64,000 nt of DNA from Azorinus chamasolen (Eukaryota; Mollusca; Bivalvia; Cardiida; Solecurtidae). This document shows positions 32,448-43,031 of the stretch, piece by piece. Within the stretch, counting starts at the first letter, position 1, and each line of letters opens with the position of its first letter. The position numbers and the translations under genes are program-made. The stretch lies in contig OY755244.1 in NCBI GenBank assembly GCA_963576725.1, positions 79,793,620-79,857,619 of the forward strand. Direction: 5' to 3'. The notes under the pieces were generated by a model. That model was not told the DNA's origin. It saw only the letters and a program-made list of their open reading frames with translations, and ran no database searches.

Positions 32448-32611
32448 ACAACAGATTAGCATACGTACTCAAGTATTCTCTACAAAACCCTATGTTGTGA
32501 CTACTCTCGAAGAGACGATTCTAAAGAGCAGTCACAACATAGGTTTTGGCGGAGAAATAAAGAAGTTATTCTTGAAAATGTTTTAATTTACGCATCTTAT
32601 CTGGACCTCTG
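32448..32611 (+). mobile_element. HP-1 MITE lacking part of the left arm
   Basis: ACAGATTAGCATACGTACTC, then GTGACTACTC joins directly to TCGAAGAGACGATTCTAAAG. Ends TTATCTGGACCTCTG. A TTAA-2 left-end scrap precedes it (32393-32445). Confidence 0.75.
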
Positions 32612-32624
32612 AGGGTATATCCAG

Positions 32625-32812
32625 ATAAGACAGCTCCTGTTGGAGCCGTTTGTTTGCTTATATGTCACAGATCTGATTTTCTGATACCGTTTGCCATGGT
32701 AATATATATTTGATTTTTTATATTTTACAACAAGAATTAAATAATTATGTTTTACAACAAGAGTTAAATTTATTGAGATTCATAAATTATCATAATTAGG
32801 TGGGGTTAATGG
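32625..32812 (-). mobile_element. TTAA-1 MITE, degraded
   Basis: Core remnant ACAGCTCCTGTTGGAGCCGT, then TTTGCTTATATGTCACAGAT and an AT-rich decayed right part. Confidence 0.5.
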
Positions 32813-32850
32813 TTAAATACGAAACAGAAACATTTTTTTATTTTCCAGTA

Positions 32851-33052
32851 CAGTAGAACCTGTCTTAAGCGGCCATCAACAAGAGGTCTAATTATGGGTA
32901 TTTAGGGCAGGTTGTAGCTTAATGCAGGTCAAAAGAAATTCAGAAAGCTCCTATAGCTTTCTGCACTACTTTTGCCCTGCATTAAGCAACCGCATTATTT
33001 TTAAGATTTCTACACTCAACCAGTTTAAAGTGGCTTAAGACTGGTTCTACTG
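32851..33052. mobile_element. TA-3 MITE, complete
   Basis: TA at 32849-32850 and 33053-33054. CAGTAGAACCTGTCTTAAGC to GACTGGTTCTACTG. The core is shortened on the right of the centre (AAGCTCCTATAGCTTTC). Confidence 0.88.
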
Positions 33053-33056
33053 TATA

Positions 33057-33402
33057 GTGATTAGGACCTATTGTCTGTAATAGGTACAGTGGAATGTACG
33101 GATGACAACTGTCTGCGAAAGTTCACGCAGCGAAAATGATTACTTCCCCTTGCAATTTACATTTACCATCTAGTAAGGGATGTTAACGCTGTATCGATTA
33201 TATCGACGATGTTCGATTTATCGCCGTGTTCGGCGATTGTGTAATACATGATTTTAATTGCGATCGGGGAATGTTTAACTCGGAATTGGTAATGCTATAT
33301 TAAGAATAAACGGAGATACGTAGATAAAATAAAATAAGTAATTTAGTAGTAGGTTGATGGGAAAAACACATCTACCAAGGCAGTGCTATTTATATATGGC
33401 AA
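33057..33402. other. No recognisable feature
   Basis: No repeat or coding frame recognised. CGAT-rich words near 33190-33260. Confidence 0.45.
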
Positions 33403-33406
33403 TTAA

Positions 33407-33746
33407 ACATTTCCCTGTTCTGTGTTTATTCCAAATTCCAATACCTACTAAATAGTCGTGAACAAAAATGTTATAATAAAATATGGAAGATGGAACATTG
33501 TAGCCATTTTAGAAAGCAATGAAACGAAACTTATCATATTCCATTAGTAAACAGAGCGGACCCAGATCAGATCTAATAGCACAATGGACACAGAAAATTT
33601 TGGCCGTGGTAGAAACTGTAGAATCATATCTATATTCTATCATAAGCAAACAGAACAGACCCTGATCAGACGGCTCCTATAGGAGCCGTCTGATCTGGGT
33701 CTTCTCTGTTTGCAAAGGCGTAAACTGCGTATTTATGGAGGAAAGG
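33407..33746 (+). mobile_element. Chimeric MITE: TTAA-2 left half joined to TTAA-1
   Basis: 33407-33560 is TTAA-2 from its left end into the left arm (GCGGACCCAGATCAGAT). From there the sequence is TTAA-1 from AGCACAATGGACACAG through a complete hairpin (CTCCTATAGGAG) to TTTATGGAGGAAAGG. Confidence 0.7.
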
Positions 33747-33842
33747 ATTATTTTAGTAAACTTACACGAATAATTATAATATAACCTATGATTACCGCCT
33801 ACATACAGCATGATTTATTTCTCCCTTGTCAATTTGCCAATT

Positions 33843-33900
33843 CATTGAATGATTCTAAAGAGGTTGGTGGAGAAGGACGATTTTAGCATTTGAGATACGC
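33843..33900. mobile_element. HP-1 fragment
   Basis: GATTCTAAAGAGGTTGGTGG, GAGAAGGACGATTTTAGC and GAGATACGCC; only part of the right half survives. Confidence 0.5.
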
Positions 33901-34042
33901 CGCTCTACGTGTATGTACGGCCCTGTAGCCTTACGGGAAGGAAGAAGTTATATTTCAGACTATATTGATACCGCCATCTTCATCTCAAATGCTGGCGCCA
34001 CGAACTAATATTAGAAACTAATAGCAAAGGGAAAACTAAATA

Positions 34043-34359
34043 CAGCAAAATCTCTCTAAAGCGACCATGAAAAGAGATATAAATATCTTAAAAGTGGTAG
34101 CTGAACGCAGGATGCATATTACGCAAACCACGTGTTTATACTCTGACCAATATCTACAAGATCACAGCTTAATGCAGGTCTATAGTAATGCTGAAAGCTC
34201 CTTTCGACCTGCATTAAGCTGTCACATGTGTTTCTAGATATATGTAGCGATACATTTTTAGAACAATTCTATAATTATAAATTTTGGAAGCTCCGAACTT
34301 TGAGTTCGAGCTAACCCGAAATTCGAGTTATCGGAGTTCGCGATATCGAAGTTCAATTG
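34043..34359 (+). mobile_element. TA-family left end joined to TA-5
   Basis: 34043-34135 starts CAGCAAAATCTCTCTAAAGC like the element at 34673. From about 34136 it is TA-5 (AAGATCACAGCTTAATGCAG to CGCGATATCGAAGTTCAATTG, TA 34360-34361) without TA-5's own left end. Confidence 0.6.
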
Positions 34360-34672
34360 TATGCATATTCACTAGGCGGCTCTACTCCAGGAAAATCAAC
34401 CATCAAGAACTCATTATTATTTCAGAGTAATACCTGTAAACAAAACAATGCATATGAAAACATTACAGACAATGATTTGTATTAGCGGACACAAATTGCG
34501 ACAATGACGATGACATTTTTATAGAAATATACATATATAAATATATATCATTAATTTTGACATGCAATTTTACGTACCTTAATTATTTTTCAATGGTATC
34601 TAAAGAGTTATGTTGCGGTTGGTGTTTTTAGCCGACGGGAAAATCCGTCTACATCTACGTAATAACGAAATA

Positions 34673-34866
34673 CATTAAAATCTCTCAAAAGCGACCACCT
34701 TACAGGGACATACATCTGTTGCTTAAAGCCATGTGGTAGCTAAATGCAGGGACGAAAGTTATGCCGAAAGCTCCTTTAGGAGCTTTCTGCATTACTTTCA
34801 TCCTGCATTTAGCAACAACCTGCTCTTATAGACCCCATGTTCATTCAGTATGTTGTCGCTATAGGC
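34673..34866. mobile_element. TA-family MITE, right end lost
   Basis: CATTAAAATCTCTCAAAAGC, then the TA module with a perfect hairpin (CGAAAGCTCCTTTAGGAGC and inverse), ending GTTGTCGCTATAG. Confidence 0.65.
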
Positions 34867-35451
34867 AGTTGTTATTGTTCATGCCTTCCCACGCCCAGTG
34901 AAGTCACGCTGAGCGTTTTAACTAATTAGCGACAATGCACGGTAACAAATCTTGCCCTGAGCTCCCAGGCTGTCTGTCTTATGAATCAAGCATACGAAAC
35001 CAAGATTAATGAATGACATAGGTACATTGAGCCGTTGACACGTCTATTTTTACTCATGTTCTTTTCTCGAGCCGAAAATAAGTCACACGTGATACGAATC
35101 TACAAATCTTAACTTCGACAAAAAGAAAGCGAATCCACGTTTTTTATTCCTTTATAGCATCTTACGTGGAATACGCTACTATTAGACACGTTTCAAATCT
35201 ACTATTTACGAGATATTTGTACGAGAAACAGAAAATTATACGTAAATTCGGCAACAACGCGTGAGCATTTTGACACGCAATTAAAATAAAATGTTAATTA
35301 ATGGCCTTGCAGATACACCGTACCTAGTAGTAACTATGACGTCACTAACGCATATCTTTATCCCCTATAACGTATAACATACGTTAGTTAGCCGCCACAC
35401 TAAGGCTACATACCAATGATACTAGCCAATCAGCTAAGCGATAGTAACATA
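34867..35451. other. No recognisable feature
   Basis: No coding frame, hairpin or repeat family recognised. Confidence 0.45.
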
Positions 35452-35455
35452 TTAA

Positions 35456-35655
35456 CCCTTTCCTTCATACAAACGTGTTTTCCCGTATTTACAAACAGGG
35501 TACACCCAAATCAGGGTCTGCTCTGTTTGTTAATAGAATTTGATAGACTCTAATGTGGCCACAATGTTCCACCTTCCACATTTCATTATAAATATTGTGT
35601 CTATGAATATTCAGTAGGTATTGCAAGTTGTACTAAATATAGAACAGGGAAAGTT
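35456..35655 (-). mobile_element. TTAA-2 MITE without hairpin
   Basis: TTAA at 35452-35455. CCCTTTCCTTCATACAAACG; the core is reduced to ACCCAAATCAGGGTCTGCTC. Ends TAGAACAGGGAAAGTT, TTAA. Confidence 0.8.
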
Positions 35656-35756
35656 TTAACGTTTTGCAATATTTAACCCTTATCCTGCAAGAATTGTTGG
35701 CTGAAACTCTGACATGCTGAACTTTTCGCTTACCCCCGATCCCTTAACGTATTTAA

Positions 35757-35977
35757 CCCATTCCCGCATAAGCTATTTTTAGATCCAACCTCTTTGAATA
35801 AATGTACCGAAACGGAGCATTAACTAGAGAAAAGGAAACTTTTAGAATTTTGTAGTTCTGAAACCATTAGGATAAATAGAGCATTTGCTCCTTAGAAGCA
35901 AATGCTCTATTTATCACAATGGTTTCAAAAAGTGACTTTTACAGAAGCGTAGAAAGGCGTATTTATGGAGGAAAGGG
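35757..35977 (+). mobile_element. TTAA-3b MITE (TTAA-1-like right end)
   Basis: TTAA at 35753-35756 and 35978-35981. The left half and hairpin are TTAA-3. The last 30 bp (GCGTAGAAAGGCGTATTTAT to GGAAAGGG) match the end of TTAA-1 instead of GTCGTCAATATGAGGG. Confidence 0.85.
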
Positions 35978-36003
35978 TTAAGGAGTGATTATCGGAGTGA
36001 CAT

Positions 36004-36060
36004 ACAGTTTGGATCCTGAGTAACTGAGCTTCTCATCTGGATCCATTATGTTTGCAAATG
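36004..36060. mobile_element. TTAA-6 core, part of one arm deleted
   Basis: CAGTTTGGATCCTGAGTAAC joins the opposite arm CTTCTCATCTGGATCC. Confidence 0.55.
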
Positions 36061-36311
36061 AGATCAAGATCATGTGGCCAGATGAAGGGTAATATATACA
36101 CTTCGTGCGGATACTTATTTATTTTTTGGGGAAAAAATTTAAAGTGAAAACAAAAGTTACCAGTAGACACCATTTTTATCATTTTTGTAGGAAACTATAT
36201 TTTCTTTTCTCGAAAGTTTTAAAGTATACTGATATGAAACAAAGACGCATGTTTTTATTCCTATTTACTTTCTTGTCTATTCTGTTACATTGATAAAACG
36301 AAATGCAAGTA

Positions 36312-36517
36312 CAGTAAAAAACCTCTCTATAACGACCACTAAATTGCGTTAATTAGTTGGTATTTTGGGCAGGTGGTTGCTTAAAGCAAGGTGAAAGAAA
36401 AACAGAACGGTCCTGTAGGAGCGTTCTGTTTTACTTTCACTTTGCTTTAAGCATCCACCTTCCTTTAACACAAAATACTTGATGTAATTTAGTGGTCGTT
36501 ATGGAGAGGTTTTACTG
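36312..36517. mobile_element. TA-1 MITE, complete
   Basis: TA at 36310-36311 and 36518-36519. CAGTAAAAAACCTCTCTATA to GGAGAGGTTTTACTG; hairpin centre GGTCCTGTAGGAGC. Confidence 0.9.
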
Positions 36518-36591
36518 TATAATTTTATCATAGATATCTGTATTTTAAATTCCTTGCATATATTGACTACGGTAGATTAGAATGGTTTGTA

Positions 36592-36650
36592 AAGTGGCTC
36601 TTTTAGGAGCCCTCTGATCTGAGAATAAATACACTGTTTGTAAATGACAG
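36592..36650. mobile_element. TTAA-1 core fragment
   Basis: GTGGCTCTTTTAGGAGCCCT and GATCTGAGAATAAATACACT. Another right-arm scrap (GGTTCTACTCTGTTTAC) is at 36695. Confidence 0.4.
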
Positions 36651-36925
36651 TACATGTGTGTCCCGCATTCAAAGGGGTCCTTGCCTGGCCTGGTTCTACT
36701 CTGTTTACAAAAGAGTAAATATTCTTCTCTTTAAAGCAATCAGATTCTTGAGAATGAGCTCAGACTCTTCCTCAGAAGTTAAGTAAACTTGGACCCAGAT
36801 TTTCAAGAATATTTTATTCAAAAGAGAAAAAGATTGGACAACAGGCATAGCCTATATAAATCCTATAGAAGACATTTGTGTACTCTGCTATTGTATAGCC
36901 CTTGTAGCGCTATTCCCGTCATGAC

Positions 36926-37040
36926 TCGTATCAGCAAACGGCTTGACTCGGTGTCTCATCAGGATCCAAGCTGTTTGACACTCGATCAATAGTTTCTCAA
37001 ACGTTTGATCAAATCGGAAATAGTCAATATTGGATCAGTT
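36926..37040 (+). mobile_element. TTAA-6 MITE, left arm shortened
   Basis: GCAAACGGCTTGACTCGGTG joins the right arm CTCATCAGGATCCAAGCTG, then GACACTCGATCAATAGTTTC. Confidence 0.65.
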
Positions 37041-37044
37041 TTAA

Positions 37045-37287
37045 CCATTCGCTTGCTATTCACGTCAGTATACCTACCTGTAAATTGTGAAGACCCAGAT
37101 GAGACAGCTCCTGCGGGAGCTGTTTCGTCAGGGTCTGCACTATTTACAAGTTGATTGTGCAACCAGTGCACTCCGCAGCCTTTCATTGCACATCGAAATA
37201 CTTGTACACAGTGAATATATATGTAGTTATACAACAGGGCATGGGTATAGAAGGAGAAATGTATTTTAAAATTCAGCAAGAGAAGGG
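37045..37287 (-). mobile_element. TTAA-5 MITE, complete
   Basis: TTAA at 37041-37044 and 37288-37291. Ends CCATTCGCTTGCTATTCACG and CAGCAAGAGAAGGG. The core has both arms (GACCCAGATGAGACAGCTCC, centre CTCCTGCGGGAG). Confidence 0.9.
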
Positions 37288-37423
37288 TTAATATGAGAAG
37301 ACATTACTTTAGAGTTTTATATTCTAAAACATTTATGTTTTATTCAAAATGTGTTAACTGTAAAATAAAAATAAGCAGAGCATATAACTGGGTTTTCTGT
37401 TTTACATTTAATTAAGGTATCAA

Positions 37424-37557
37424 CCTTTTCTAAGCCAATGTCGCAAAAATGCACCACGACAAATAGTTCAGATTTATTTATTTTCTTTTCTTATTTTACC
37501 AAATTATTTAACAAAATTGGACTGCAGACGACAATTAGAAATTTGGCGCCGAAAAGG
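37424..37557 (-). mobile_element. TTAA-4 MITE without hairpin
   Basis: GCCAATGTCGCAAAAATGC and GACAAATAGTTCAG join AATTATTTAACAAAATTGG and GGCGCCGAAAAGG. TTAA at 37558-37561. The core is gone. Confidence 0.75.
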
Positions 37558-37597
37558 TTAATTTGCGAAACAAATGGGTCATTTTCATTGTCAAATA

Positions 37598-37882
37598 CAG
37601 TTGAACTGTCGGATAACTCGCAGTAAATTTTATGTCCGGTCCGTCAACCATGTTCATTAAGACATCACTACGCATATCTAGAAACACATATGGCAGCTTA
37701 ATGCAGGTAGAAAAATTTAGAAAGCTCCTACAGGAGCTTTGATCATTATTTTCGACCTACATTAAACTGTGAGATGTAAACTTGAGAAATTGCCCATATT
37801 AGAAATTGGATGACACAAACGTCTGTTATCTAGATTCAATTTGTATGGTCCCTTGAAGTTCGAGATATCCAAGTTCAACCAC
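37598..37882 (-). mobile_element. TA-5 MITE
   Basis: TA at 37596-37597, CAGTTGAACTGTCGGATAAC; hairpin AAAGCTCCTACAGGAGCTTT; ends TTCGAGATATCCAAGTTCAA. Confidence 0.75.
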
Positions 37883-37904
37883 ACACTGCTCTATGACGGT
37901 TTAA

Positions 37905-38110
37905 CCTTTAGCCTGCTATGGGCGGATGAGTGAATACCTATGCAAACAGTTTGGATCCAGATGAGACGCCGAGTAACTCGGCGTCTCATCAGGATCCAAA
38001 CTGTTTGACACCCTGATTGCATTTTGGAAGAAAAATTGATTACAACTTGAAATTTGAAACTGTAATAGGTGAAAAATTATGTAAAAATAATTTGCTCAGC
38101 AGGCTAAAGG
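37905..38110 (+). mobile_element. TTAA-6 MITE, complete reference copy
   Basis: TTAA at 37901-37904 and 38111-38114. Inverted ends CCTTTAGCCTGCT and AGCAGGCTAAAGG. Perfect hairpin AACAGTTTGGATCCAGATGA, centre GCCGAGTAACTCGGC, with A in CCAGATGAG on one arm against T in CCTGATGAG on the other. Confidence 0.92.
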
Positions 38111-38367
38111 TTAAGCTTCACATCTCGGTAAGATTAACCAATAACTCTCACAATCTTTTACATGGGGCATAGACAGGCAACGTAGACCTAGATTAAAAGG
38201 GGCCATGAATGACCCCTTTGGTCTGAGTCTGTATTTGTAGGACAAAGGTTTCTACTAGCTTATCCTGCTTCTGTACAAACACCCCTCGAATGAAAAATCG
38301 ATGGGTCCCAACTTATAATTTAGACGAATTCACCTCATAAGTATGACATATATAGTATAGGGGTTAA

Positions 38368-38555
38368 CCTTTTCCTTATATGAACGCCTTTCACGCATTT
38401 GCATATAGAGTAGACTCAGATCAGACGACTCCTTTAAAAGCCGTCTGATCAGGATCTATTGCGTGCCTTAGACATGATATAGATCTGATTCTCCGGTTTT
38501 TGTCAAAGCCAAATATTACCTTGAAAAATTAACAATAAAACATTGAGCTAATAAT
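38368..38555 (-). mobile_element. TTAA-1 MITE, distal end lost
   Basis: TTAA at 38364-38367, CCTTTTCCTTATATGAACGC; core centre CTCCTTTAAAAG; runs to AACATTGAGCTAATAA, where HP-1 begins. Confidence 0.75.
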
Positions 38556-38960
38556 AGAGCAACAGGTAAAAGGACATACAGTAAAACCTCTCTATAACGG
38601 CCTATACATCACATAGAGTAGTTTGTGTTAAAGGCAGGTGGCTGCTTAAAGCAAGGTGAAAGTTAAACAGAACGCTCCTATAGGAGCGTTCTGTTTTACT
38701 TTCACCTTGCTTGAAGCAGCCACCTGTCCTAATATGCCAACTAATTAACACAATTTAGTGGCCGTTATAGAGAGGTTTTACTGTACTCAAATACATGTAC
38801 TAAAATCATAATTTATCTACCAATTCCTATGTTGTGACCACTCTTTAGAATCATCTCTTCGAGGTGATTCTAAAGAGTGGTCACAGCATAGGGTTTAGTG
38901 GAGAAATAAAGGAGGTATTCTTGAAAATGTTTTAATTTACACATTTTACCTGGGCCCCTG
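38556..38960 (+). mobile_element. HP-1 MITE interrupted by TA-1
   Basis: The left end GAGCAACAGGTAAAAGGACA stops at TA 38577-38578 and resumes after the TA-1 at 38784 with TACTCAAATAC. It ends TTACCTGGGCCCCTG. Joined, the two parts match other HP-1 left ends. Confidence 0.8.
38579..38783. mobile_element. TA-1 MITE nested in HP-1
   Basis: TA at 38577-38578 and 38784-38785. CAGTAAAACCTCTCTATAAC to GAGAGGTTTTACTG, with GCTCCTATAGGAGC at the centre. Confidence 0.92.
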
Positions 38961-38968
38961 TGTAACAA

Positions 38969-39150
38969 ATAAAAACAATAGCATCATGAATATAGGCTAG
39001 GTTTACTTATATAATGACATATGAACATTGGAATGCTTGGCTATGATAGAACTACGTGTATGCCTATGTTATTCCATAAGAGCAGATCCCTATCAGATCT
39101 GATCTGGGTCTACCTTGTTTGCCATGGCATCAAAATGCTTCTCTATCAGG
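38969..39150 (+). mobile_element. TTAA-1 MITE, ends lost
   Basis: TAGCATCATGAATATAGGC, GGCTATGATAGAACTACG and AGAGCAGATCCCTATCAG joined to TCTGATCTGGGTCTACC (hairpin tip deleted). Confidence 0.65.
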
Positions 39151-39155
39151 TCTGT

Positions 39156-39915
39156 TTTCGTGTATTGAAATCACCGAGAACCGAATCCGATACGTATGGT
39201 ACCGGCGGCGGACACACTACCACAACCGAACAGAATATAAAGTCCAACATCTACAGCACATGTGCATGGTAGTGTTATGTGTTGAATTGGTCCAAATATA
39301 TCAGAGTCAAATGCTCGCAAGAAGTATTTTGAATTTGCTAAAAATAGAAAAAATACACCAAGAACGTAACATCATCCCCAAAACAGAACACTTTTTATTG
39401 TTTTATTGGCAGATCGGACAAAATGATTGTTTTAGTAAATGAAAGGAGCGCCTAGTTTATTGCCATGTTTATATGTCTATTCTGACTTAATGTGTTTGTT
39501 TTGATATTCATGTTTCCTGCGCTTCAGTCCCAGTTTCGAAGCATGAATGAACCATTGCTGTCAGCCATAAAAGGCAATTTCGGGAAAAATGCCACTGAAA
39601 ACGTGGAATATTCTGTTACAAAATCGAACAATGTTCGGAAAACATCGCGTTTGCCAAATAAGGAAATTGTCGGGAGTTGATAATCGTCGCGCTTATCGGT
39701 TAATCTTAAGCAGTGCGTCTATGAAACATGTATTCAGAGAGAGAGTGTAAGAGTTCGGGTATTTTCGGCATTCAATAATCTATTCTACGATCAGTATTCG
39801 GGCTAACTATCATACCATATAAGGAAATTTCCGTATGAAATCCGATATCCAACGACACGCTAATGCCACAATACGCATTCATAGAATACAAGTGGCACAT
39901 TGATCATATCATCTG
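39156..39915. other. No recognisable feature
   Basis: Short open frames with no domain, and no MITE. One of the longer MITE-free stretches of the right half. Confidence 0.45.
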
Positions 39916-39919
39916 ACGT

Positions 39920-40130
39920 TTAACACCACTCGTGCTAAGCATGTCTTGCATGGCATTTGCAAACAGATTGGATCCAGATGAGACGCCGAGTAACTCGGCG
40001 TCTCATCAGGATCCAAGCTATTTTACACTCGGTGTGTAGCTTCTCAAAGATTTCAACGAATCGGAAGACTGCGAAACAATCAGCAAATCAGAGACTGAAC
40101 AGACATTTGTTTTCAGCATGCCAATGGTTA
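39920..40130 (+). mobile_element. TTAA-6-related MITE
   Basis: Perfect core AACAGATTGGATCCAGATGA to ATCAGGATCCAAGCT, then ACACTCGGTGTGTAGCTTCT and a right part like 17640-17705. The ends are not clear. Confidence 0.65.
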
Positions 40131-40256
40131 CTCTGTGAAATCGATAGGCAACAGTTACAACGTCCCGATGGGACGATTGGGATGTATCTCACACGAACAG
40201 ACTGAGGATAGCGATACCGCTAGTGTTGCAAGATGAAGTTAATGAAACGGCCTTAA

Positions 40257-40504
40257 CCCTGTCCCTGTTCTATAAAAATATGCTGTTCAAATTTCAACAC
40301 TTACTGCATGTTCGTAGACAAAATAGTTGTAATGAAATATGGAAAGTGGAACATTGTAGCCATTTTAGAAACTAAAGAAACGGATCTATAAAATTCCATT
40401 AGCAAACAGAGCAGACCCTGATCAGACGGCTCCTATAGGAGCCGTCTGATCTGGGTCTTCTCTGTTTGCAAATGTGTGAAAAGGAGTTTATATGAAGGAA
40501 AGGG
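40257..40504 (+). mobile_element. TTAA-2 MITE, complete
   Basis: TTAA at 40253-40256 and 40505-40508. CCCTGTCCCTGTTCTATAAA to GAAGGAAAGGG; both arms complete, centre GCTCCTATAGGAGC at 40429-40442. Confidence 0.92.
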
Positions 40505-40582
40505 TTAAACTATGTAGACATAATAAGATCAGTTTTAATCTTACAAGCATATCTGCATTTCCTTTCTGTGATTCATTTATAA

Positions 40583-40765
40583 CCCTTATCACGCTGTGAC
40601 AAAAATAAGTCTGCTAAAAAATTGGATCTTGGGTAATAGTGACTACTTCCGAATCGATCAAATCGATTCCGAATGTCAAATAGATTGGATCCTGATCAGA
40701 CGCCGAGTTACCCGGCATCTCATCTGGATGTAGGCTGTTTGCAAATGCGAGTGAGGATGGGGATA
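40583..40765 (+). mobile_element. TTAA-6-related MITE
   Basis: CCCTTATCACGCTGTGAC, AATAAGTCTGCTAAAAAATT, core GGATCCTGATCAGACGCCGA with opposite arm CATCTCATCTGGATG. Confidence 0.65.
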
Positions 40766-40877
40766 TCCAATTAAAAAGGTTTAGGGTAGAAATTAAGAGT
40801 AATCGGTTTAATCTAGTATGAATATGAGCGAAGCGTCGCGATTACTCTGAATATGCCATAGTGCCAAATAACATTTA

Positions 40878-41105
40878 TACCTGATGAATATGTACGTTAC
40901 AAATAATTATATTATGAATATTTAATAGCTGAATTTGTATAATGACATTCTTTTGAAAATAGTCATATTAGCATTGACAGAAACCGTGGAATCAAATTTA
41001 ATTATTTCTTTAGTAGAGAGCTGACGCAGATCAGACGGCTCATACAGTAATTGCAGGATCTGGGGTCTTCTCTGTTTGCAATGGTGTTACAATAAGGGCG
41101 TACAC
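40878..41105 (+). mobile_element. TTAA-1 MITE, degraded
   Basis: CCTGATGAATATGTACGTTA, GACAGAAACCGTGGAATC and GGGTCTTCTCTGTTTGC. The left arm has decayed. 41142-41240 may be a further TTAA-type end (TTAACCCGCCGTGAG). Confidence 0.55.
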
Positions 41106-41283
41106 CGGTATGCTTTTAAGTTGCCAGGAATTTTCGTAACACTTAACCCGCCGTGAGAAAAGAACAACAAATGTTTTTCTCAAATTTGGATCTGAGGCCA
41201 ATTCGACGACACTCGATTCGGTCAGTCGTGTCGCAGAGTAGCCGGTGTGGGTTTAACTCACAAAACATAAACACAAACCTTAA

Positions 41284-41503
41284 CCATTCTCTCATAATGA
41301 TGTCTTTTGGCGCCTCTGTAAAAAAATCTTTCTGAAACCATTGTGATAAATAGAGCATTTGCTTATGTGTAGCAAATGGTCTATTTAGCACAATGGTTTA
41401 AAAACTATACAATTCTAAAAGTTTCCTTTTCTCTTGTAAATGCTCTTTTTCGGTAGATTTATTCAAAGAGGTGGAATCTAAATATAGCCCACGAGGGAAT
41501 GGG
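41284..41503 (-). mobile_element. TTAA-3 MITE, complete
   Basis: TTAA at 41280-41283 and 41504-41507. CCATTCTCTCATAATGATG to CGAGGGAATGGG; hairpin tip GCTTATGTGTAGC. Confidence 0.88.
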
Positions 41504-41535
41504 TTAAAACGTGAGGCCAAAACTTGAATCAGCAA

Positions 41536-41705
41536 CCCTTCATCTCATGAATATTAATATAAGAAATGATAACATCGTGAATATACATTAGCCGGATTTT
41601 TAATCACGCCTACACATAGGAATATTTGACGACCATGGCAGAAAGTTCAAACTATAGAAGTAAATCTGTATAACTCCAGGAACAAATAGAAAAGGCCCGG
41701 ATCAG
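41536..41705 (+). mobile_element. TTAA-1 left half
   Basis: CCCTTCATCTCATGAATATT to AAAGGCCCGGATCAGA, where it is cut off by the 285 bp tandem repeat. Confidence 0.65.
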
Positions 41706-42683
41706 AAAAAGAGAGTCTGTTCATGGGAGTTATTTAACCCTTTCCTCCATAGGCTATTTTTAGATCCGACCTCTGTGAACGAATCTACCGAAAAGGAGCA
41801 TTTACTAGAGAAAAGGAAAAGTTTAGAATTGTGTAGTTTTGAAACCATTGTGATAAATAGAGCATTTGCTCCTATAGGAGCAAATGCTCTATTTATCACA
41901 ATGGTTTCAATAGGTGATTTTTACAGAGGCGTAGAAAGGCGTATTTATGGAGGAAAGGGTTAAAGTGCAACATTACCCACGCCCCCTAGTACCGACTAAA
42001 GCGGTATTCAATTATCATAAGTAGGACATTGAACTTTATTATTCCAAAGCGCCAGAAAATATACCAACACTGAGAAGGGAGTACGGGGCTACTTTTTACG
42101 GCCGCAACACAATCACTTAACATCTGTTGTTGTGAACTACATAAATTCTGAAAGTATGATATCCTTCGAAAGCAAAAGCAGCAATGCGAAAAGGGAAAAT
42201 TGCAGACCTGATTTCATTGAGTCTGTTTATTAGCAGTTACTTAAAATGTAACACAACTAAAGACCCCACACACTAGCACGGACTTAAGCGGTTTTCAATT
42301 TTCATAACTAAAAGCACTGAGACTGATTAAGCCTAAGAACATGAAAATATAACAATACTGAGAATGAAGTACGGGGCGACTTTTTATGACCACCACACAA
42401 GCACTTAGCACTTGCTGTTGTGAAGTACATATATTCTGAAAGTAGGAGATCCTTCGAAAGCAAAAGCAGAAATGTGAAATCGAAACTTGCATACTCGGTT
42501 TAATTGAGTCTGTTCATGGACAGCTATTAAAAGTCCAACACTACTCACGCCATCTAGCACCGGCTTAAGCGGTATTCAATTTTCATACCAAAGGCATTTA
42601 AATTTATGAGCCCGAAGGGCCAGAAAATATAACAACACTGGGAATGAAGTATGTGGCAATTTTGTACGGCCGCCACACAAGCA
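41706..42683 (+). repeat. Tandem repeat, unit about 280-286 bp
   Basis: A short end piece (41706-41737), then units at about 41960-42240, 42241-42526 and a truncated one at 42527-42683. Shared words include GAGTCTGTTCATGG, CTTAAGCGGT, GAGTACGGGG, CTTCGAAAGCAAAAGCAG. Units differ by roughly a tenth of positions by eye. No similarity to known satellites is claimed. Confidence 0.85.
41738..41959 (+). mobile_element. TTAA-3b MITE inserted in the tandem repeat
   Basis: TTAA at 41734-41737 and 41960-41963. Removing the element and one TTAA gives GTTATTTAAAGTGCAAC, which matches the unoccupied unit junction at 42236-42252 (GTTACTTAAAATGTAAC). The right end is TTAA-1-like. Confidence 0.93.
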
Positions 42684-42710
42684 AATTCCTTGAACGTATT
42701 TTATGAATAT

Positions 42711-43005
42711 GTGCGACGGTCTGGTGGTAATGCGCTTGACTTCCAATCCGGAGGTCCGGGGTTCAAATCCCGGTCCCTCCAGGAAATTTCGGAGATGCTT
42801 TTCGGTGTCTCCAGCCCGCACCTCCTCTCCACTAAGGGGTTAAAATGGGTACTTGTGAGGGTTACTAGCCGGTACTGCGGCTGCATGATTGTGCCATAAT
42901 TATGTGAGCAGTGTTCAATATTGTAGGCGAACGACTCCGTGACCAGGGGAGTAAATGCACAGTCGACTGAGCGGTCATTCAAACTGAAAGTAGACTATAA
43001 CGAGT
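42711..43005 (+). mobile_element. tRNA-derived SINE, copy 2
   Basis: Head GGTCTGGTGGTAATGCGC (box A-like), CTTCCAA, and box B GGTTCAAATCC. The body through TCCACTAAGGGGTTAAAATG and CATGATTGTGCCATAA to GAAAGTAGACTATAAC matches copy 1. Confidence 0.85.
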
Positions 43006-43031
43006 TAATTTTCATTTTATGAATAAACATA

